DNA of 48,535 bases from an uncultured Clostridia bacterium (GTDB lineage Bacteria > Bacillota > Clostridia > TANB77 > CAG-508). Position 1 is the first letter of the stretch, and each line of letters starts with the position of its first letter. The notes beneath the pieces are model-generated. The model saw only the letters and a program-made list of their open reading frames with translations. It had not been told where the DNA came from and did not search any database. The translations under genes and the position numbers were made by a program. Where the stretch lies: assembly GCA_947599995.1 (NCBI GenBank), contig CANQFW010000001.1, positions 1 to 48,535 on the forward strand. Direction: 5' to 3'. Shown here in pieces: positions 16,522-26,651 of the stretch.

Positions 16522-19500
16522 ATGTATTTAAAAAGACTAGAACTACAAGGTTTCAAATCATTTGCTGATAAAACAGTACTAGAATTTATGCCAGGAATTA
16601 CAAGTGTAATAGGTCCAAATGGTTCAGGAAAAAGTAATATATCAGATAGTATAAGATGGGTTTTAGGAGAACAAAGTATGAGATCCCTAAGAAGCGGAAA
16701 ATCGACTGATGTAATTTTTGCAGGAACACAAAATAGAAAATCATTAGGCTTTGCAGAGGTTTCACTTATATTTGACAATTCAGATGGAAGTCTCCCTATA
16801 GAATTTACGGAGGTAACTATCACGAGAAAAATATACAGAAGTGGAGAAACAGGATATTTCATAAATAAAGTTCCTTGTAGATTGAAAGATGTACTAGAAT
16901 TATTTATGGACACTGGAATAGGCAAAGATGGTTATTCAATAATAGGTCAAGGAAAAATTGATGAAATTTTAAGTAATAAATCTGAAGACAGAAGAAATGT
17001 TTTTGAAGAAGCGGCTGGAATCGTAAAATATAAAACAAGAAAAGAAGAATCAGAAAAAAAATTGGAACATACCAAGCTAAACTTACTTAGAATAAACGAT
17101 ATATTGTCAGAAATAGAAGCTAATATGGAGCCTCTAAAAGAACAAGCAAGCAAGGCTAAAAAGTTTTTAAATTTAAAAGAAGAACTTAAAGAGATTGAGG
17201 TTGGTTTATTCTATTTTAATATAGAAAAATATAAAAAGGAGCTTGTAAATATTCAAAAAGATATTGAAATAATTACAGATAACTGTAATTTAGAAGAAGG
17301 AAAACTAGAAAAAATTAAAATTTTAAAAGAGGAGTTAAATTCTAAATTAGATGAAATTACTTTAGAAATAGAAAATGCTCAAAATATCGGATTCGAAAGC
17401 CAAAAAAATATTGAAAAATTAAATTCTGACATAAATGTGGCAAAAGCTAATGTTCAGAACAATATAGAAAATATTGAAAATAATAAAAAAGATATTGAAG
17501 AACTTTCTCAAAAAATATTAAAATCCAAAAAAGACATAGAAGAAAAGTTAAACAAAAAAAATAGCCTAAAGGAAAATAGACAGAAATTTGAAGAAGAACT
17601 TAATGAAAAACAAAGTAAATTAAGTGAGATTCAAAAAAATCTTTCAGATGAACAATTACATATAGAGAACTTAAAGAAGAAATTAGAGCAGAATATTGAC
17701 GAAAAATATGAGATTGAATCAGATACAAATACTCAAAATGCAAATATTTTAAACTATGAAAAAAGGAAATCTCAAATTGAAGATGAAATAAATTTTAACT
17801 GCTCAGAATTAGACAATATAAGTTTTAAGAAAGAAGAAATTGTAAATGAATTTTCTAAAATAAAAAAAGAAAGAGATAATATTAAGCAACAATTAGAAGA
17901 AAATGTCATTGAGAAGAATAAATTAGAAGATGAGGTTAAGTTATATGATAAAAAAATAAATAATTTAATCCAAACAAAACAGTTAACAGAAAGTAGATAC
18001 AATTTTCTTATAGAGACAGAAAAGGAAAAGGAAGGGTACGTAAAAAGTGTAAAGAGCATATTAAATGATGCAAATTTAATAAAATCATTGGGAGAAGGTA
18101 TGCATGGAGCTTTAGCAAATCTTATAAATGTACCAAAAGAATTCAAAATAGCTATAGAAATGGCTTTAGGAGCAGGACTTCAAAATATAGTAACTAGCAC
18201 AGAAGAGGATGCTAAAAAATTAATACAGTATTTAAGGGAGAATAATTTAGGAAGAGCATCTTTTTTACCTATTTCCTCTGTTAAAGGAAGCAAGATTGGA
18301 AAAATTAAAGATGCAGAGATTGCAATAGGTGTTGCATCTGATTTGATAGAGTATGATAGAAAATATGAAAACATAATATTAAATTTGCTTGGTAGAACTG
18401 TAGTTGTTAAAAATATGGATTTGGGAGTAAAGTTAGCAAAACAAAATGGCTATTCCTTTAGAATAGTAACTCTAGAAGGAGATGTCATAAACTCATCAGG
18501 TGCAATCTCTGGAGGTTCAATTTCTAAAAAAACTACTAGTATTTTAGGTAGAGGAAAAGAAATTGAAGAATTAAAGCAAAAAATTGAAAGTTTAGATACG
18601 CTAATAGTTGAGTTAAAAAAACAAAGAGATTTAAAAAGTGAAGATTTATCAAAATTGCAAAGCAAAAATAAAAGTATAGAAGAAATGCTTCAAACAATAG
18701 AAATTAAGTTTAATGTAGAAAAGCAAAAATGTGAATCTGTTGATGAAAATATGGAAAGAGTAAGATTAAATATCGTAAAATTTAGGCAAGAAAAAACAAA
18801 TTTATTAGCACAAAAGGAAGAAATACAAAAGTTTATTTCTGAAAATAATAGGAGGCTTGAACAGATTCAAAAAGAAAATGTACAATTGCAAGATAAAATA
18901 AATGATTATGCTGAGAAAAATAAAGAAATAAACAAAATTGTAGATGATTTAAATTTTGATATAACTAATTTAAAAATATCTGTTTCATCATTTGATGAAA
19001 GTGAAAATTCAATTAATGAGATTCAGAGTTTAATTAAAAAAGATATAGAGAATAATACTAAAGGTGTTGAAGCGAAAGAAAAGAAAAATCAGATTTTAGA
19101 AAGTGAAATTGATACTTTAAACAGTATTATTCTTAAAAATCAAGAAGAAATAAAGAACATAAATGATGTAGTATGTAAAAGTAAAACTAATATTGAAAGG
19201 TTTAAAGAAGAAAGAATAACGATATCTGAAAAAATTAAGAAGCAAGAAGAAATGCAAGTAGAAGAATTCAAGATCATAGAAGAATTAAAAGCACAAATTG
19301 TTAAAACAGAAGTTAAGAAAACTAAAATAGAAGAAGACCTAAATGAAGTAGTTAATAGTCTTTGGGAAGAGTATGAACTTACTCCAAATACTAAACAAGA
19401 TTACCACAAGCCTGAAAATGTTGTAAATACACAAAAAATTGTAAATAATTTAAGACAAGATATAAGAAATTTAGGAAGCGTTAATGTTGATGCAATAGAA

Positions 19501-20061
19501 GAATACAAGAACTTAAGTAAAAGATATGATTTTATGTGTGAACAAAGGCTTGATTTAGAAAATACAATGACAAAACTTAGAAATATGATTTCAGAAATAA
19601 CAGGGACAATGAAAAAACAATTTAAAGAAAGATTTGAAATCATAAACAAAAATTTCGGAGATGTATTTAGCGAATTATTTGGAGGAGGAAAAGCAGAAAT
19701 TACTCTTGAAGATGAATCAAATATTTTAGAGTGTGGAATAAATATAAATGTTCAGCCACCAGGAAAAAAATTACAAAGTATGATGCTCTTATCTGGAGGT
19801 GAGAAAGCTTTTACTGCAATTGCTTTATTATTTGCCATTTTAAAAATGACCCCTGCGCCATTCTGCGTTTTGGATGAAATTGAAGCAGCATTGGATGATG
19901 TTAATGTTTATAGATATGCAGAATTTTTGAAGAAATTTTCTAAAGATACACAGTTCTTGGTTATAACTCATAGAAAGGGTACAATGGAGGTGGCTGATAC
20001 GGTTTATGGCATTACTATGGAGGAAAGTGGAATTTCAAAATTGCTTTCAATGAAATTATGA
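16522..20061 (+). CDS. smc: Chromosome segregation protein SMC
   Basis: ATPase core of condensin; with ScpA and ScpB it organises and segregates the chromosome. 1179 residues, standard. The Walker A GPNGSGKSN is at about 32-40, a long coiled coil follows, the hinge lies near 500-680 (LGEGMHGALANLINV, SSGAISGGS), a second coiled coil follows, then the signature LSGGEKAFTA and Walker B PFCVLDEIEAALDD. One uninterrupted frame over 3.5 kb with no in-frame CGG. SD AAAGGAAT precedes ATG 16522. The usual partner ftsY is not next to it here. Confidence 0.97.
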   Translation: MYLKRLELQGFKSFADKTVLEFMPGITSVIGPNGSGKSNISDSIRWVLGEQSMRSLRSGKSTDVIFAGTQNRKSLGFAEVSLIFDNSDGSLPIEFTEVTITRKIYRSGETGYFINKVPCRLKDVLELFMDTGIGKDGYSIIGQGKIDEILSNKSEDRRNVFEEAAGIVKYKTRKEESEKKLEHTKLNLLRINDILSEIEANMEPLKEQASKAKKFLNLKEELKEIEVGLFYFNIEKYKKELVNIQKDIEIITDNCNLEEGKLEKIKILKEELNSKLDEITLEIENAQNIGFESQKNIEKLNSDINVAKANVQNNIENIENNKKDIEELSQKILKSKKDIEEKLNKKNSLKENRQKFEEELNEKQSKLSEIQKNLSDEQLHIENLKKKLEQNIDEKYEIESDTNTQNANILNYEKRKSQIEDEINFNCSELDNISFKKEEIVNEFSKIKKERDNIKQQLEENVIEKNKLEDEVKLYDKKINNLIQTKQLTESRYNFLIETEKEKEGYVKSVKSILNDANLIKSLGEGMHGALANLINVPKEFKIAIEMALGAGLQNIVTSTEEDAKKLIQYLRENNLGRASFLPISSVKGSKIGKIKDAEIAIGVASDLIEYDRKYENIILNLLGRTVVVKNMDLGVKLAKQNGYSFRIVTLEGDVINSSGAISGGSISKKTTSILGRGKEIEELKQKIESLDTLIVELKKQRDLKSEDLSKLQSKNKSIEEMLQTIEIKFNVEKQKCESVDENMERVRLNIVKFRQEKTNLLAQKEEIQKFISENNRRLEQIQKENVQLQDKINDYAEKNKEINKIVDDLNFDITNLKISVSSFDESENSINEIQSLIKKDIENNTKGVEAKEKKNQILESEIDTLNSIILKNQEEIKNINDVVCKSKTNIERFKEERITISEKIKKQEEMQVEEFKIIEELKAQIVKTEVKKTKIEEDLNEVVNSLWEEYELTPNTKQDYHKPENVVNTQKIVNNLRQDIRNLGSVNVDAIEEYKNLSKRYDFMCEQRLDLENTMTKLRNMISEITGTMKKQFKERFEIINKNFGDVFSELFGGGKAEITLEDESNILECGININVQPPGKKLQSMMLLSGGEKAFTAIALLFAILKMTPAPFCVLDEIEAALDDVNVYRYAEFLKKFSKDTQFLVITHRKGTMEVADTVYGITMEESGISKLLSMKL

Positions 20062-20081
20062 TTTATCTAAAAATATAGTGT

Positions 20082-20633
20082 CTACACATTAAGTTTTGCA
20101 ATTCCTATTAAAATAAGTAAAACGCCTGATAGTGTGGACCACACGTCATAAGGAATATTAGCAATTTTAATTAATCTTCTTCCTAAGGAATTTCCTAAAT
20201 TTAAAAAAAATAATTGTAATAATGCTACTAAAATAGGAAATAAAGAAATATTAAGACCAAATATGCTTCCTCCTATTCCAATAAAGAGGCTATCTAAGGA
20301 AAGCGCTATTCCTAAAGCTACAGCCTCAGAGGGATCAATTATGTTAGAATTATTAAAATCAAAAGAACTGCTATTAGATCTAGATTGAACGATAATAATA
20401 ATTCCTAATAACATTAAAATACTAGAGCCAATAATTTTAGATATAATATCTGATAAGAAATTTTTCAATATACCGCCTATCATTATAGATATTGTAGTTA
20501 CAATTATGGAAATTATAGCTAGAATAATTTGACTTGATTTTGAAATTTTTGTGTTTCTAAGTCCATATGTAATCCCAATACTTAAAGAGTCTAGACTGCT
20601 AGATAGAGCTAATAATAATGAGCTTATTAACAT
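20082..20633 (-). CDS. ytaF: Sporulation membrane protein YtaF / MntP-related
   Basis: 183 residues from ATG 20633 behind SD GAGGTG; an earlier in-frame start would run through the tRNA gene and is rejected. About six membrane helices in two repeats. Each repeat begins with an acidic block of the MntP/YtaF family, SSLDSLSIGITYGLR and LSLDSLFIGIG, whose aspartates are the likely metal-binding sites. The 'DSLSIGITYGLR' form is closest to the sporulation YtaF branch; a manganese or other cation efflux role is the alternative. It converges on smc and follows the tRNA-Ser gene. Confidence 0.8.
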   Translation of the reverse strand: MLISSLLLALSSSLDSLSIGITYGLRNTKISKSSQIILAIISIIVTTISIMIGGILKNFLSDIISKIIGSSILMLLGIIIIVQSRSNSSSFDFNNSNIIDPSEAVALGIALSLDSLFIGIGGSIFGLNISLFPILVALLQLFFLNLGNSLGRRLIKIANIPYDVWSTLSGVLLILIGIAKLNV

Positions 20634-20688
20634 ATAATACACCTCATTATAGTATATGAAATTTGTAGAATATTGTTGAATATAATTT

Positions 20689-20779
20689 TGGCGGAGTTGG
20701 TGGGATTCGAACCCACGGTACCTGTTACGGTATAACTGATTTCGAGTCAGCCTCGTTATGACCACTTCGATACAACTCC
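20689..20779 (-). tRNA. tRNA-Ser (anticodon CGA)
   Basis: A class II tRNA with acceptor GGAGTTG pairing with CAACTCC, discriminator G and encoded CCA (20689-20691). The anticodon arm has a normal 7-base loop CTCGAAA with anticodon CGA (reads UCG), a long variable arm typical of Ser, and T arm GTGGG-TTCGAAT-CCCAC. The loop is not expanded, so it is not the decoder of the CGG sites. Confidence 0.95.
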
Positions 20780-20851
20780 AAGAATAAATAAATTATATAT
20801 TAATTTATTGATAAAATCAAGACCTAATAAAGTAAATTAATAAAAAAAGGA

Positions 20852-20910
20852 CTTTGGGTTAAACTAAAACAAATAACTATTTAAGGAGAAGAATATGTTT
20901 AAACCCAAAG
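20852..20910 (+). promoter_or_regulatory. Inverted repeat bracketing the splB start
   Basis: CTTTGGGTTAAAC (20852-20864) pairs with GTTTAAACCCAAAG (20897-20910, one bulged A). The 3' arm is made of the first splB codons, and the loop holds the SD AAGGAG (20883-20888). The fold would pinch off the start codon while leaving the SD exposed. Confidence 0.55.
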
Positions 20911-21893
20911 CAATTTATTATGAAAAAGAAATTACAAACTATGAGTTAGGCAAAAAGCTTATGGAACAATATTCTGATGTTCCAAAAGTAATAATAGATA
21001 GTCACAATAATATAGAGGAGATGAGAAAAAAGCAAAATAGTGAATTTCTAAAAATGAAAAGTAACCTGATAATAGGAGTAAGAAAGACACATAAATTTGT
21101 TCCAAATCATAAGGTTTCAGATTTTTTAGTTCCATATACTTCGTCAGGTTGTACAGCTGCATGTATGTATTGTTATCTTGTTTGCAACTATAATAAGTGT
21201 GCATATTTAAGAATATTTGTAAATAGAGAAAAAATGTTGGAAAAAATAATAAAAACAGCTAATGAATCAGAAAAAGATTTGACATTTGAAATAGGGAGTA
21301 ATAGCGATTTAATATTAGAAAATACAATTACAGGAAATTTACCTTGGACAATTGAAAATTTTAAAAATACAGAAAAAGGTTATTTAACATTTCCAACAAA
21401 ATTTGAAATGGTAGATGATATTTTAAATATAGATCATAAAGGAAAAGTTATAATAAGAGTGAGTGTAAACCCTGAAGAAATCATAAATAATGTAGAGTAT
21501 GGAACATCAAGATTAAAAGGAAGAATAGAAGCAATAAATAAATTAAAACAAGCAGGCTATAAAGTAGGAATTTTAATTGCACCAGTAATTATGGTAGAAA
21601 ATTGGAAAAAGCTATATTTAGAACTAATTGAAACATTATATGAAAATTTATCTCAAAGTGTAAAAAGAGATGCCTTCTTTGAAGTTATTTTTATGACATA
21701 CAGCTATGTCCATACAAAGATAAATGAAGAGGCATTTCAAAATCCAATAGACATATATAATAAAGACATGATGACAGGTAGAGGAAAAGGTAAATATATG
21801 TATAAAAATGAGTATAAAAAGGATGGAGAGAAGTTTTTTATTGAAAATCTTAAAAAATTTTTTCCTAAAAATCAAATTATATATATAGTGTAG
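20895..21893 (+). CDS. splB: Spore photoproduct lyase (radical SAM)
   Basis: Reverses the thymine dimer called spore photoproduct during germination, using SAM and a 4Fe-4S cluster. 332 residues. The cluster motif is C-x3-C-x2-C in SSGCTAACMYCYL, followed by the Cys-rich segment CNYNKC and YLRIFVN, typical of SplB. Later blocks include FEIGSNSDL, RVSVNPEEI and KQAGYKVGILIAPV (TIM-barrel). SD AAGGAG lies 6-7 nt before the start. With gpr and ytaF nearby it supports a spore-forming host. Confidence 0.9.
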   Translation: MFKPKAIYYEKEITNYELGKKLMEQYSDVPKVIIDSHNNIEEMRKKQNSEFLKMKSNLIIGVRKTHKFVPNHKVSDFLVPYTSSGCTAACMYCYLVCNYNKCAYLRIFVNREKMLEKIIKTANESEKDLTFEIGSNSDLILENTITGNLPWTIENFKNTEKGYLTFPTKFEMVDDILNIDHKGKVIIRVSVNPEEIINNVEYGTSRLKGRIEAINKLKQAGYKVGILIAPVIMVENWKKLYLELIETLYENLSQSVKRDAFFEVIFMTYSYVHTKINEEAFQNPIDIYNKDMMTGRGKGKYMYKNEYKKDGEKFFIENLKKFFPKNQIIYIV

Positions 21894-22025
21894 ATACTGC
21901 TAATAATTTAAAATATAAGCTGAAAAAACAATAAGTAAAAAATTTTAGTCATAAAAAAGTAAACCGAATCATACAATATTAGAAGAATAAATGCTTTGAA
22001 AAATAATTTACAAAATTTGGTAAAT

Positions 22026-22054
22026 TTGACAAAAGCTACAATTTAAGGTATAAT
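22026..22054 (+). promoter_or_regulatory. Promoter of the 3D-domain protein gene
   Basis: TTGACA (22026-22031), 17 bp, TATAAT (22049-22054): close to consensus. Confidence 0.75.
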
Positions 22055-22086
22055 AGATTTGTTGTTAAAAGGAGGTTTATGATTTT

Positions 22087-23052
22087 ATGAAGAAAAAAAA
22101 TAAAAAAACTTTTTCAGCAATTAAAGTCATTTGCGTATGCCTAATTTTAATTTTGATTTCAGGAGTAGGAGTAATGGCTGTAACAACGCAAATTGAAAAT
22201 GTAACTATAAAACTATCAAATGGATATGAAATGAAAGTACTAACAACAAAAACAAAGGTATCAGAAATCTTAAAAGAAAACAACATTATAGTAGAGGAAA
22301 ACGAAAGAGTAATACCAGATTTAGAGGAGGAAATCACCCCTACTAAGAAAATTACAATAACAGACAAATCAAAGCAAGAAGTTGAGGTAGCTAAAATATC
22401 AGAAAGTGGTATAGAGGTAACTTTAGATTCATTACTTAAAGCATATGATACGATAACAGAAAAAATTGAAATTGTAGAAGAATCAATACCTTATGAAACA
22501 GTAACAAAAGATGTTTCTTCAGGTGCCAGTTCAACTAAAAATAAAGTAGTTCAACAAGGAGAAGACGGAATAAAGCAAGTTACTTACAAAATAAAATATC
22601 AAAATGAAGTTGAAATCGAAAAAACAAAGATTTCAGAAGTAGTAACAAAAGAGCCGGTAGAAAAAATAGTTCAGGTTCAATCAAATGTAATTACTTCAAG
22701 AGCAAGCACAACATCAAGAACAGAAGCATCATCAAATTCAAGTGAAAACATAAATAATTCATCATCAACTGTTAAAATCTACAAAGTAACAGCATATTGT
22801 TCATGTGCAAAATGTTGTGGAGGACATTCAAATGGGTATACTGCATCGGGAACAAGAGCAACAGCAGGTAGAACAGTAGCTGCACCATCAAGTTTTGCAT
22901 TTGGAACTAAATTAGTTATAAATGGAAAAGAGTATGTAGTTGAAGACAGAGGTGGAGCTATAAACGGAAATCGTATAGATATGTATGTAAGCTCACATGC
23001 ACAAGCATTAGCTTGGGGAGTTAAATATTTACCTGTTCAGGTAAAAAAATAA
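22087..23052 (+). CDS. DUF348-G5-3D domain cell-wall protein (YabE/YocH-like)
   Basis: 321 residues. A membrane or signal segment (about 12-33) is followed by one DUF348 domain (about 34-90), a G5 domain (about 130-205, KTKISEVVTKEPVEKIVQV at its end), a Ser/Thr-rich linker and a C-terminal 3D (double-psi barrel) domain. The three aspartates/acidic positions of 3D are seen in VTAYCSC...GTRAT, VVEDRGG and NRIDMYV. Such proteins are wall lytic enzymes related to Rpf and MltA folds. Two Cys pairs in CSCAKCCGG may form disulfides or bind metal. Followed by a hairpin. Confidence 0.88.
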   Translation: MKKKNKKTFSAIKVICVCLILILISGVGVMAVTTQIENVTIKLSNGYEMKVLTTKTKVSEILKENNIIVEENERVIPDLEEEITPTKKITITDKSKQEVEVAKISESGIEVTLDSLLKAYDTITEKIEIVEESIPYETVTKDVSSGASSTKNKVVQQGEDGIKQVTYKIKYQNEVEIEKTKISEVVTKEPVEKIVQVQSNVITSRASTTSRTEASSNSSENINNSSSTVKIYKVTAYCSCAKCCGGHSNGYTASGTRATAGRTVAAPSSFAFGTKLVINGKEYVVEDRGGAINGNRIDMYVSSHAQALAWGVKYLPVQVKK

Positions 23053-23063
23053 TAGAAAATTAT

Positions 23064-23101
23064 AAAATTGAAGGGGCTGTAGAAACAGCCTCTTCAATTT
23101 T
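23064..23101 (+). terminator. Terminator hairpin
   Basis: 17-bp stem with one G-U pair (23064-23080 with 23085-23101) and AGAA tetraloop, followed by an A/T-rich stretch with only a short T run. Confidence 0.7.
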
Positions 23102-23172
23102 AAATTAGGTAATTAATTCATGTACCGACAAATCATAAAGAAATAGTTTTAGTATGTAGTTAAAATAAACCC

Positions 23173-23201
23173 TTTACATTAAACAAAAAATTATGTATAA
23201 T
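23173..23201 (+). promoter_or_regulatory. Promoter of xth
   Basis: TTTACA (23173-23178), 17 bp, TATAAT (23196-23201). Confidence 0.7.
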
Positions 23202-23233
23202 GTATACATATAAAAGTAGGAAGGAACTAAAAG

Positions 23234-23989
23234 ATGAAAATAATATCATGGAATGTAAATGGAATAAGAGCATGTATAAATAAAGGGTTCATTGAATTTT
23301 TCAAAAATTCTAATGCAGATGTATTTTGTTTACAAGAAACAAAGTGTCAAGAAGGACAAGTAGAATTAAAATTCGAGGGATATGAAGATTTTTGGAACAG
23401 TGCGGAAAAAAAGGGCTATTCAGGAACGGCAATATTTACAAAGCAAAAACCTATTAGAGTAACCTATGGAATAGGAAAAGAAGAACACGACAAAGAAGGA
23501 AGGGTAATAACAGTAGAATTTGAAAAATTCTACATAGTAAATATATACACTCCAAATTCAAAAAGAGAGCTAGAAAGACTAGACTATAGACAAATATGGG
23601 AGGATGAAATAAGAAAATATTTACTTATATTGAAAGCAAAAAAACCAGTAATAATGTGTGGAGACTTAAATGTAGCACATAAAGAGATAGACCTAAAAAA
23701 TCCGAAATCTAATAGGAAAAATGCAGGATTTACAGATGAAGAAAGAAAGAAAATGACGGAGCTTTTAGAAGCAGGATTTACAGATAGCTTTAGATATCTA
23801 TATCCAGAAAAAGAGAATGCATACACTTGGTGGTCATATATGATGAAAGCAAGAGAAAAAAACATTGGATGGAGAATAGATTATTTTATTGTTTCAAATG
23901 ATATAAAAGATAAAATAAAAGAATCAATGATATATGATGAAATTTTAGGAAGTGATCATTGTCCAATTGGATTAGAGATAGAAATATAA
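23234..23989 (+). CDS. xth: Exodeoxyribonuclease III / AP endonuclease
   Basis: Cuts DNA at abasic sites and degrades 3' ends; works after glycosylases such as the OGG gene of this window. 251 residues. Motifs: SWNVNGIRA, LQETK with the metal-binding Glu, NIYTPNS, CGDLNVAH with catalytic Asp/Asn, the WRIDYF block and SDHCPIGLEI with the final Asp-His pair. SD AGGAAGG lies before ATG 23234. One gene with its own promoter. Confidence 0.94.
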   Translation: MKIISWNVNGIRACINKGFIEFFKNSNADVFCLQETKCQEGQVELKFEGYEDFWNSAEKKGYSGTAIFTKQKPIRVTYGIGKEEHDKEGRVITVEFEKFYIVNIYTPNSKRELERLDYRQIWEDEIRKYLLILKAKKPVIMCGDLNVAHKEIDLKNPKSNRKNAGFTDEERKKMTELLEAGFTDSFRYLYPEKENAYTWWSYMMKAREKNIGWRIDYFIVSNDIKDKIKESMIYDEILGSDHCPIGLEIEI

Positions 23990-24122
23990 AGATAATTAAA
24001 AATTTTAATATCCTAACACAGATTATAAAAAAAGTAAAAAATTTTGAAAAATTTGATATTATAAATGAAATAGTAAAATATTTTGAAATAATAAAAATAG
24101 CAAAGAAAGGAGAATAAAATTA

Positions 24123-25238
24123 GTGAAAGAAGAAATAAAAAGTCATTGGAGGGCATGGACATTTTGTTTGTCTCTTGCAATTACAATAATAATTATATAC
24201 AAAGCCATAGATAGCATAGCATATATATCAAATTTCATAAATGGATTTATTTCATCCATTTCACCATTTTTAATAGGAATTTTGATATCATATTTACTTT
24301 ATATGCCAGAAAGTAAAATAGAACGAGATTTAAAGAAATCTAAAAAAAGAATTATAAGAAAAAATAGTAGAAAGATAGGTATTCTAATAACATATGTTAT
24401 ATTTATTTTACTTGTTATAATATTGATAAATGTCATATTACCAGTTGTATTGCAAAGTATAAATGAACTGATTGCAAATTTCCAAGCCTACTATACAAAG
24501 TTTTTAAACACATATAATAATTTACCAGATGATGACATATTCAAAACAGAGATAATACAAGGAATTCTTAACGAATTTCAGGAGTTAGATTTAAAACAAT
24601 ATATAAATATTGAAAGTATAACAGGATACTTAAAAGGGGCAGTAAGCTTAGCAAGTGGAATTTTTGACATATTTATAGCATTTGTAGTTTCAATATACAT
24701 ATTATCAGAAAGAACAGAGATTATAAGTTTCTTTAAGAGATTTTTTGGTGTTGTTTTAAGAAAACATTCGTATCAAAAGCTAGGAGAATATTTCTATAAT
24801 TCTAATAAAGTATTTTTCAAGTTTATATCAAGTCAATTTATAGACGCAATAGTTGTAGGAATATTGACAACAATAGCAATGAAAATAATAGGAGTAAAAT
24901 ATGCAGCTCTTTTAGGGTTTACTATAGGTATTTTTAACATGATACCATATTTTGGAGCAATAATTGCTGCTATAATTTCAGCAATTATTACATTAATTAC
25001 CGGAGGACTATCACAGGCTGTAATTATGCTTATAGTTGTAATAATTCTTCAGCAAATAGATGCAAATGTCATAAATCCAAAAATTACAGGAGATTCTTTA
25101 GAAATAAGTCCTCTTCTTGTGATTTTATCAGTTTCAGTAGGTGGAGAGTATTTTGGAATTATGGGAATGTTTCTTGCAGTGCCAGTTGCAGCAATACTAA
25201 AAATTTTGGTAAATGATTACATTGACAATAAAGTATAA
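24123..25238 (+). CDS. AI-2E family permease
   Basis: 371 residues with about seven to eight membrane helices in the family arrangement: two pairs at the N terminus, a soluble middle region (about 105-180), then four C-terminal helices. GFTIGIFNMIPYFGAIIAA and the block INPKITGDSLEISPLLVILSV (split by the helix start) are typical. Substrates of this family vary (signal molecules, ions), so none is given. GTG 24123 is used at 10 nt from GGAG. A wall hydrolase gene follows 50 bp later. Confidence 0.88.
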   Translation: MKEEIKSHWRAWTFCLSLAITIIIIYKAIDSIAYISNFINGFISSISPFLIGILISYLLYMPESKIERDLKKSKKRIIRKNSRKIGILITYVIFILLVIILINVILPVVLQSINELIANFQAYYTKFLNTYNNLPDDDIFKTEIIQGILNEFQELDLKQYINIESITGYLKGAVSLASGIFDIFIAFVVSIYILSERTEIISFFKRFFGVVLRKHSYQKLGEYFYNSNKVFFKFISSQFIDAIVVGILTTIAMKIIGVKYAALLGFTIGIFNMIPYFGAIIAAIISAIITLITGGLSQAVIMLIVVIILQQIDANVINPKITGDSLEISPLLVILSVSVGGEYFGIMGMFLAVPVAAILKILVNDYIDNKV

Positions 25239-25288
25239 TTAGTATATATTAATATTGGATAAGTATATAATAAAGGAGAAGTACTTTT

Positions 25289-26482
25289 ATGGAATCAAAA
25301 AAAGATTGTAGAGTAATTCATATAAGTGTAATGTGGATTTTTATAGTATTTATAATAGTATTTAGCATAAAAGCTTTTTTCAAAAATTATATACTTGCCA
25401 CAAATACAAATTCAGAAATTGAGGAAGTTAAAGTTTTTGAAGAAAATCAAAATGCAGTTAACATATTAAAAGTAATGATAGAAAATAATGATCAGAATAA
25501 AAAACTTATTAATGAGGAAAGGGAAATCGAATTTGAAACTGTATATGAGGAGAATCCGAATTTACCTAAAGATGAAGAGCAGATAAAACAGGAAGGTGTA
25601 AATGGAAAATTAAAGGTTACTGCGCTTCAAGAGTATAAAAATGGTGAAATGATTAATGAGGATATTTTAGAAAGTGTTGTATCAGAAGGAGCAATTCAGA
25701 AAATAATATATAAAGGAACTTCCGAATTTTTAAGTAAATATAATGTACACATAGGAGATACTATGTATTTGATGGAAATTGCTGATTTGAAAGAAGAGGA
25801 TAATTATGAATCAAATACAATTTTAACAATAAACAGGTATCTAAATGTTACAATTCAAGAAGTAAAGAATGATTGGATAAAGGTTAAATATTCTGACAAG
25901 GAAGGATATATAGAAGCAAATAAGTTGACTTCAGAGTCAGTAACTCCTATGATTACAGAAAAAAATAGAATAGCTACACTTAAGGAAAGTTTGAATTTTG
26001 AAATGGAATTAAATAAAGTAAGTGGAATGACCCTTAGTGATTATAAAACAATTTTTTCAGGAATTCCTAGTGACAAAAATAATATATTTGCACAAAATGC
26101 AGAGACGTTTTATAATATAGAGCAAAAATACAAAATAAATGGAATTTTTATTGCATCAATTGGAATTCATGAAAGTGCTTGGGGAACGTCAAGCCTAGCA
26201 ATGGACAAGCATAACTTGTTCGGATTTGCAGCATATGATAGAGATCCATATAATTCAGCAGCGAATTTTGAGACGTATGAAGAATGTATAGACACTGTTG
26301 CGAAAGTTATTGCAAAAAATTATATACATACATCAGGGACTATTATTACAGAAGATGTGGTAGCTACAGCATCTTATTATAATGGACCTACACTTTCAGG
26401 AGTAAATACAAGATATGCAAGTGATATAAATTGGGCTAATAAGGTATATAAATATATGGAATATCTATATAATAGATTATAA
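25289..26482 (+). CDS. Membrane-anchored glucosaminidase with SH3-like domain
   Basis: 397 residues. One N-terminal membrane segment (about 12-33), an acidic spacer, a bacterial SH3-like domain (about 165-215, containing WIKVKYSDKEGYIEANKL), and a C-terminal GH73-type glucosaminidase domain. The catalytic Glu is in IGIHESAWGTS (about 293), and HNLFGFAAYD is the companion motif. It cleaves wall glycan at GlcNAc. SD AAGGAG is 9 nt before ATG. It probably shares a transcript with the AI-2E gene 50 bp upstream. Confidence 0.88.
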   Translation: MESKKDCRVIHISVMWIFIVFIIVFSIKAFFKNYILATNTNSEIEEVKVFEENQNAVNILKVMIENNDQNKKLINEEREIEFETVYEENPNLPKDEEQIKQEGVNGKLKVTALQEYKNGEMINEDILESVVSEGAIQKIIYKGTSEFLSKYNVHIGDTMYLMEIADLKEEDNYESNTILTINRYLNVTIQEVKNDWIKVKYSDKEGYIEANKLTSESVTPMITEKNRIATLKESLNFEMELNKVSGMTLSDYKTIFSGIPSDKNNIFAQNAETFYNIEQKYKINGIFIASIGIHESAWGTSSLAMDKHNLFGFAAYDRDPYNSAANFETYEECIDTVAKVIAKNYIHTSGTIITEDVVATASYYNGPTLSGVNTRYASDINWANKVYKYMEYLYNRL

Positions 26483-26489
26483 TGAAGAT

Positions 26490-26518
26490 GAGTGCAGAAA
26501 TTTTAGGTTTCTGCACTC
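26490..26518 (+). terminator. Hairpin after the glucosaminidase gene
   Basis: Perfect 11-bp stem (26490-26500 with 26508-26518) and a 7-base loop. No T tract follows, so it may only stabilise the 3' end. Confidence 0.5.
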
Positions 26519-26651
26519 AAAGTAAATAAACATATAGACTTTTTATAATGTAAACTATAGAGTATAATTTAATTTTACATAAGTCGGATTTTAGATATGT
26601 TAATTTTTGAAACATTCATGCATATTTTATAAATTTGGAAAGGAATTTTAA

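Noticed and set aside
20634..20765. Longer N terminus of the YtaF gene
   Set aside because: It would run through the tRNA gene; a proper SD and ATG exist at 20633.
20689..20779. The tRNA gene as decoder of CGGN
   Set aside because: It is a normal tRNA-Ser with a 7-base anticodon loop and anticodon CGA.
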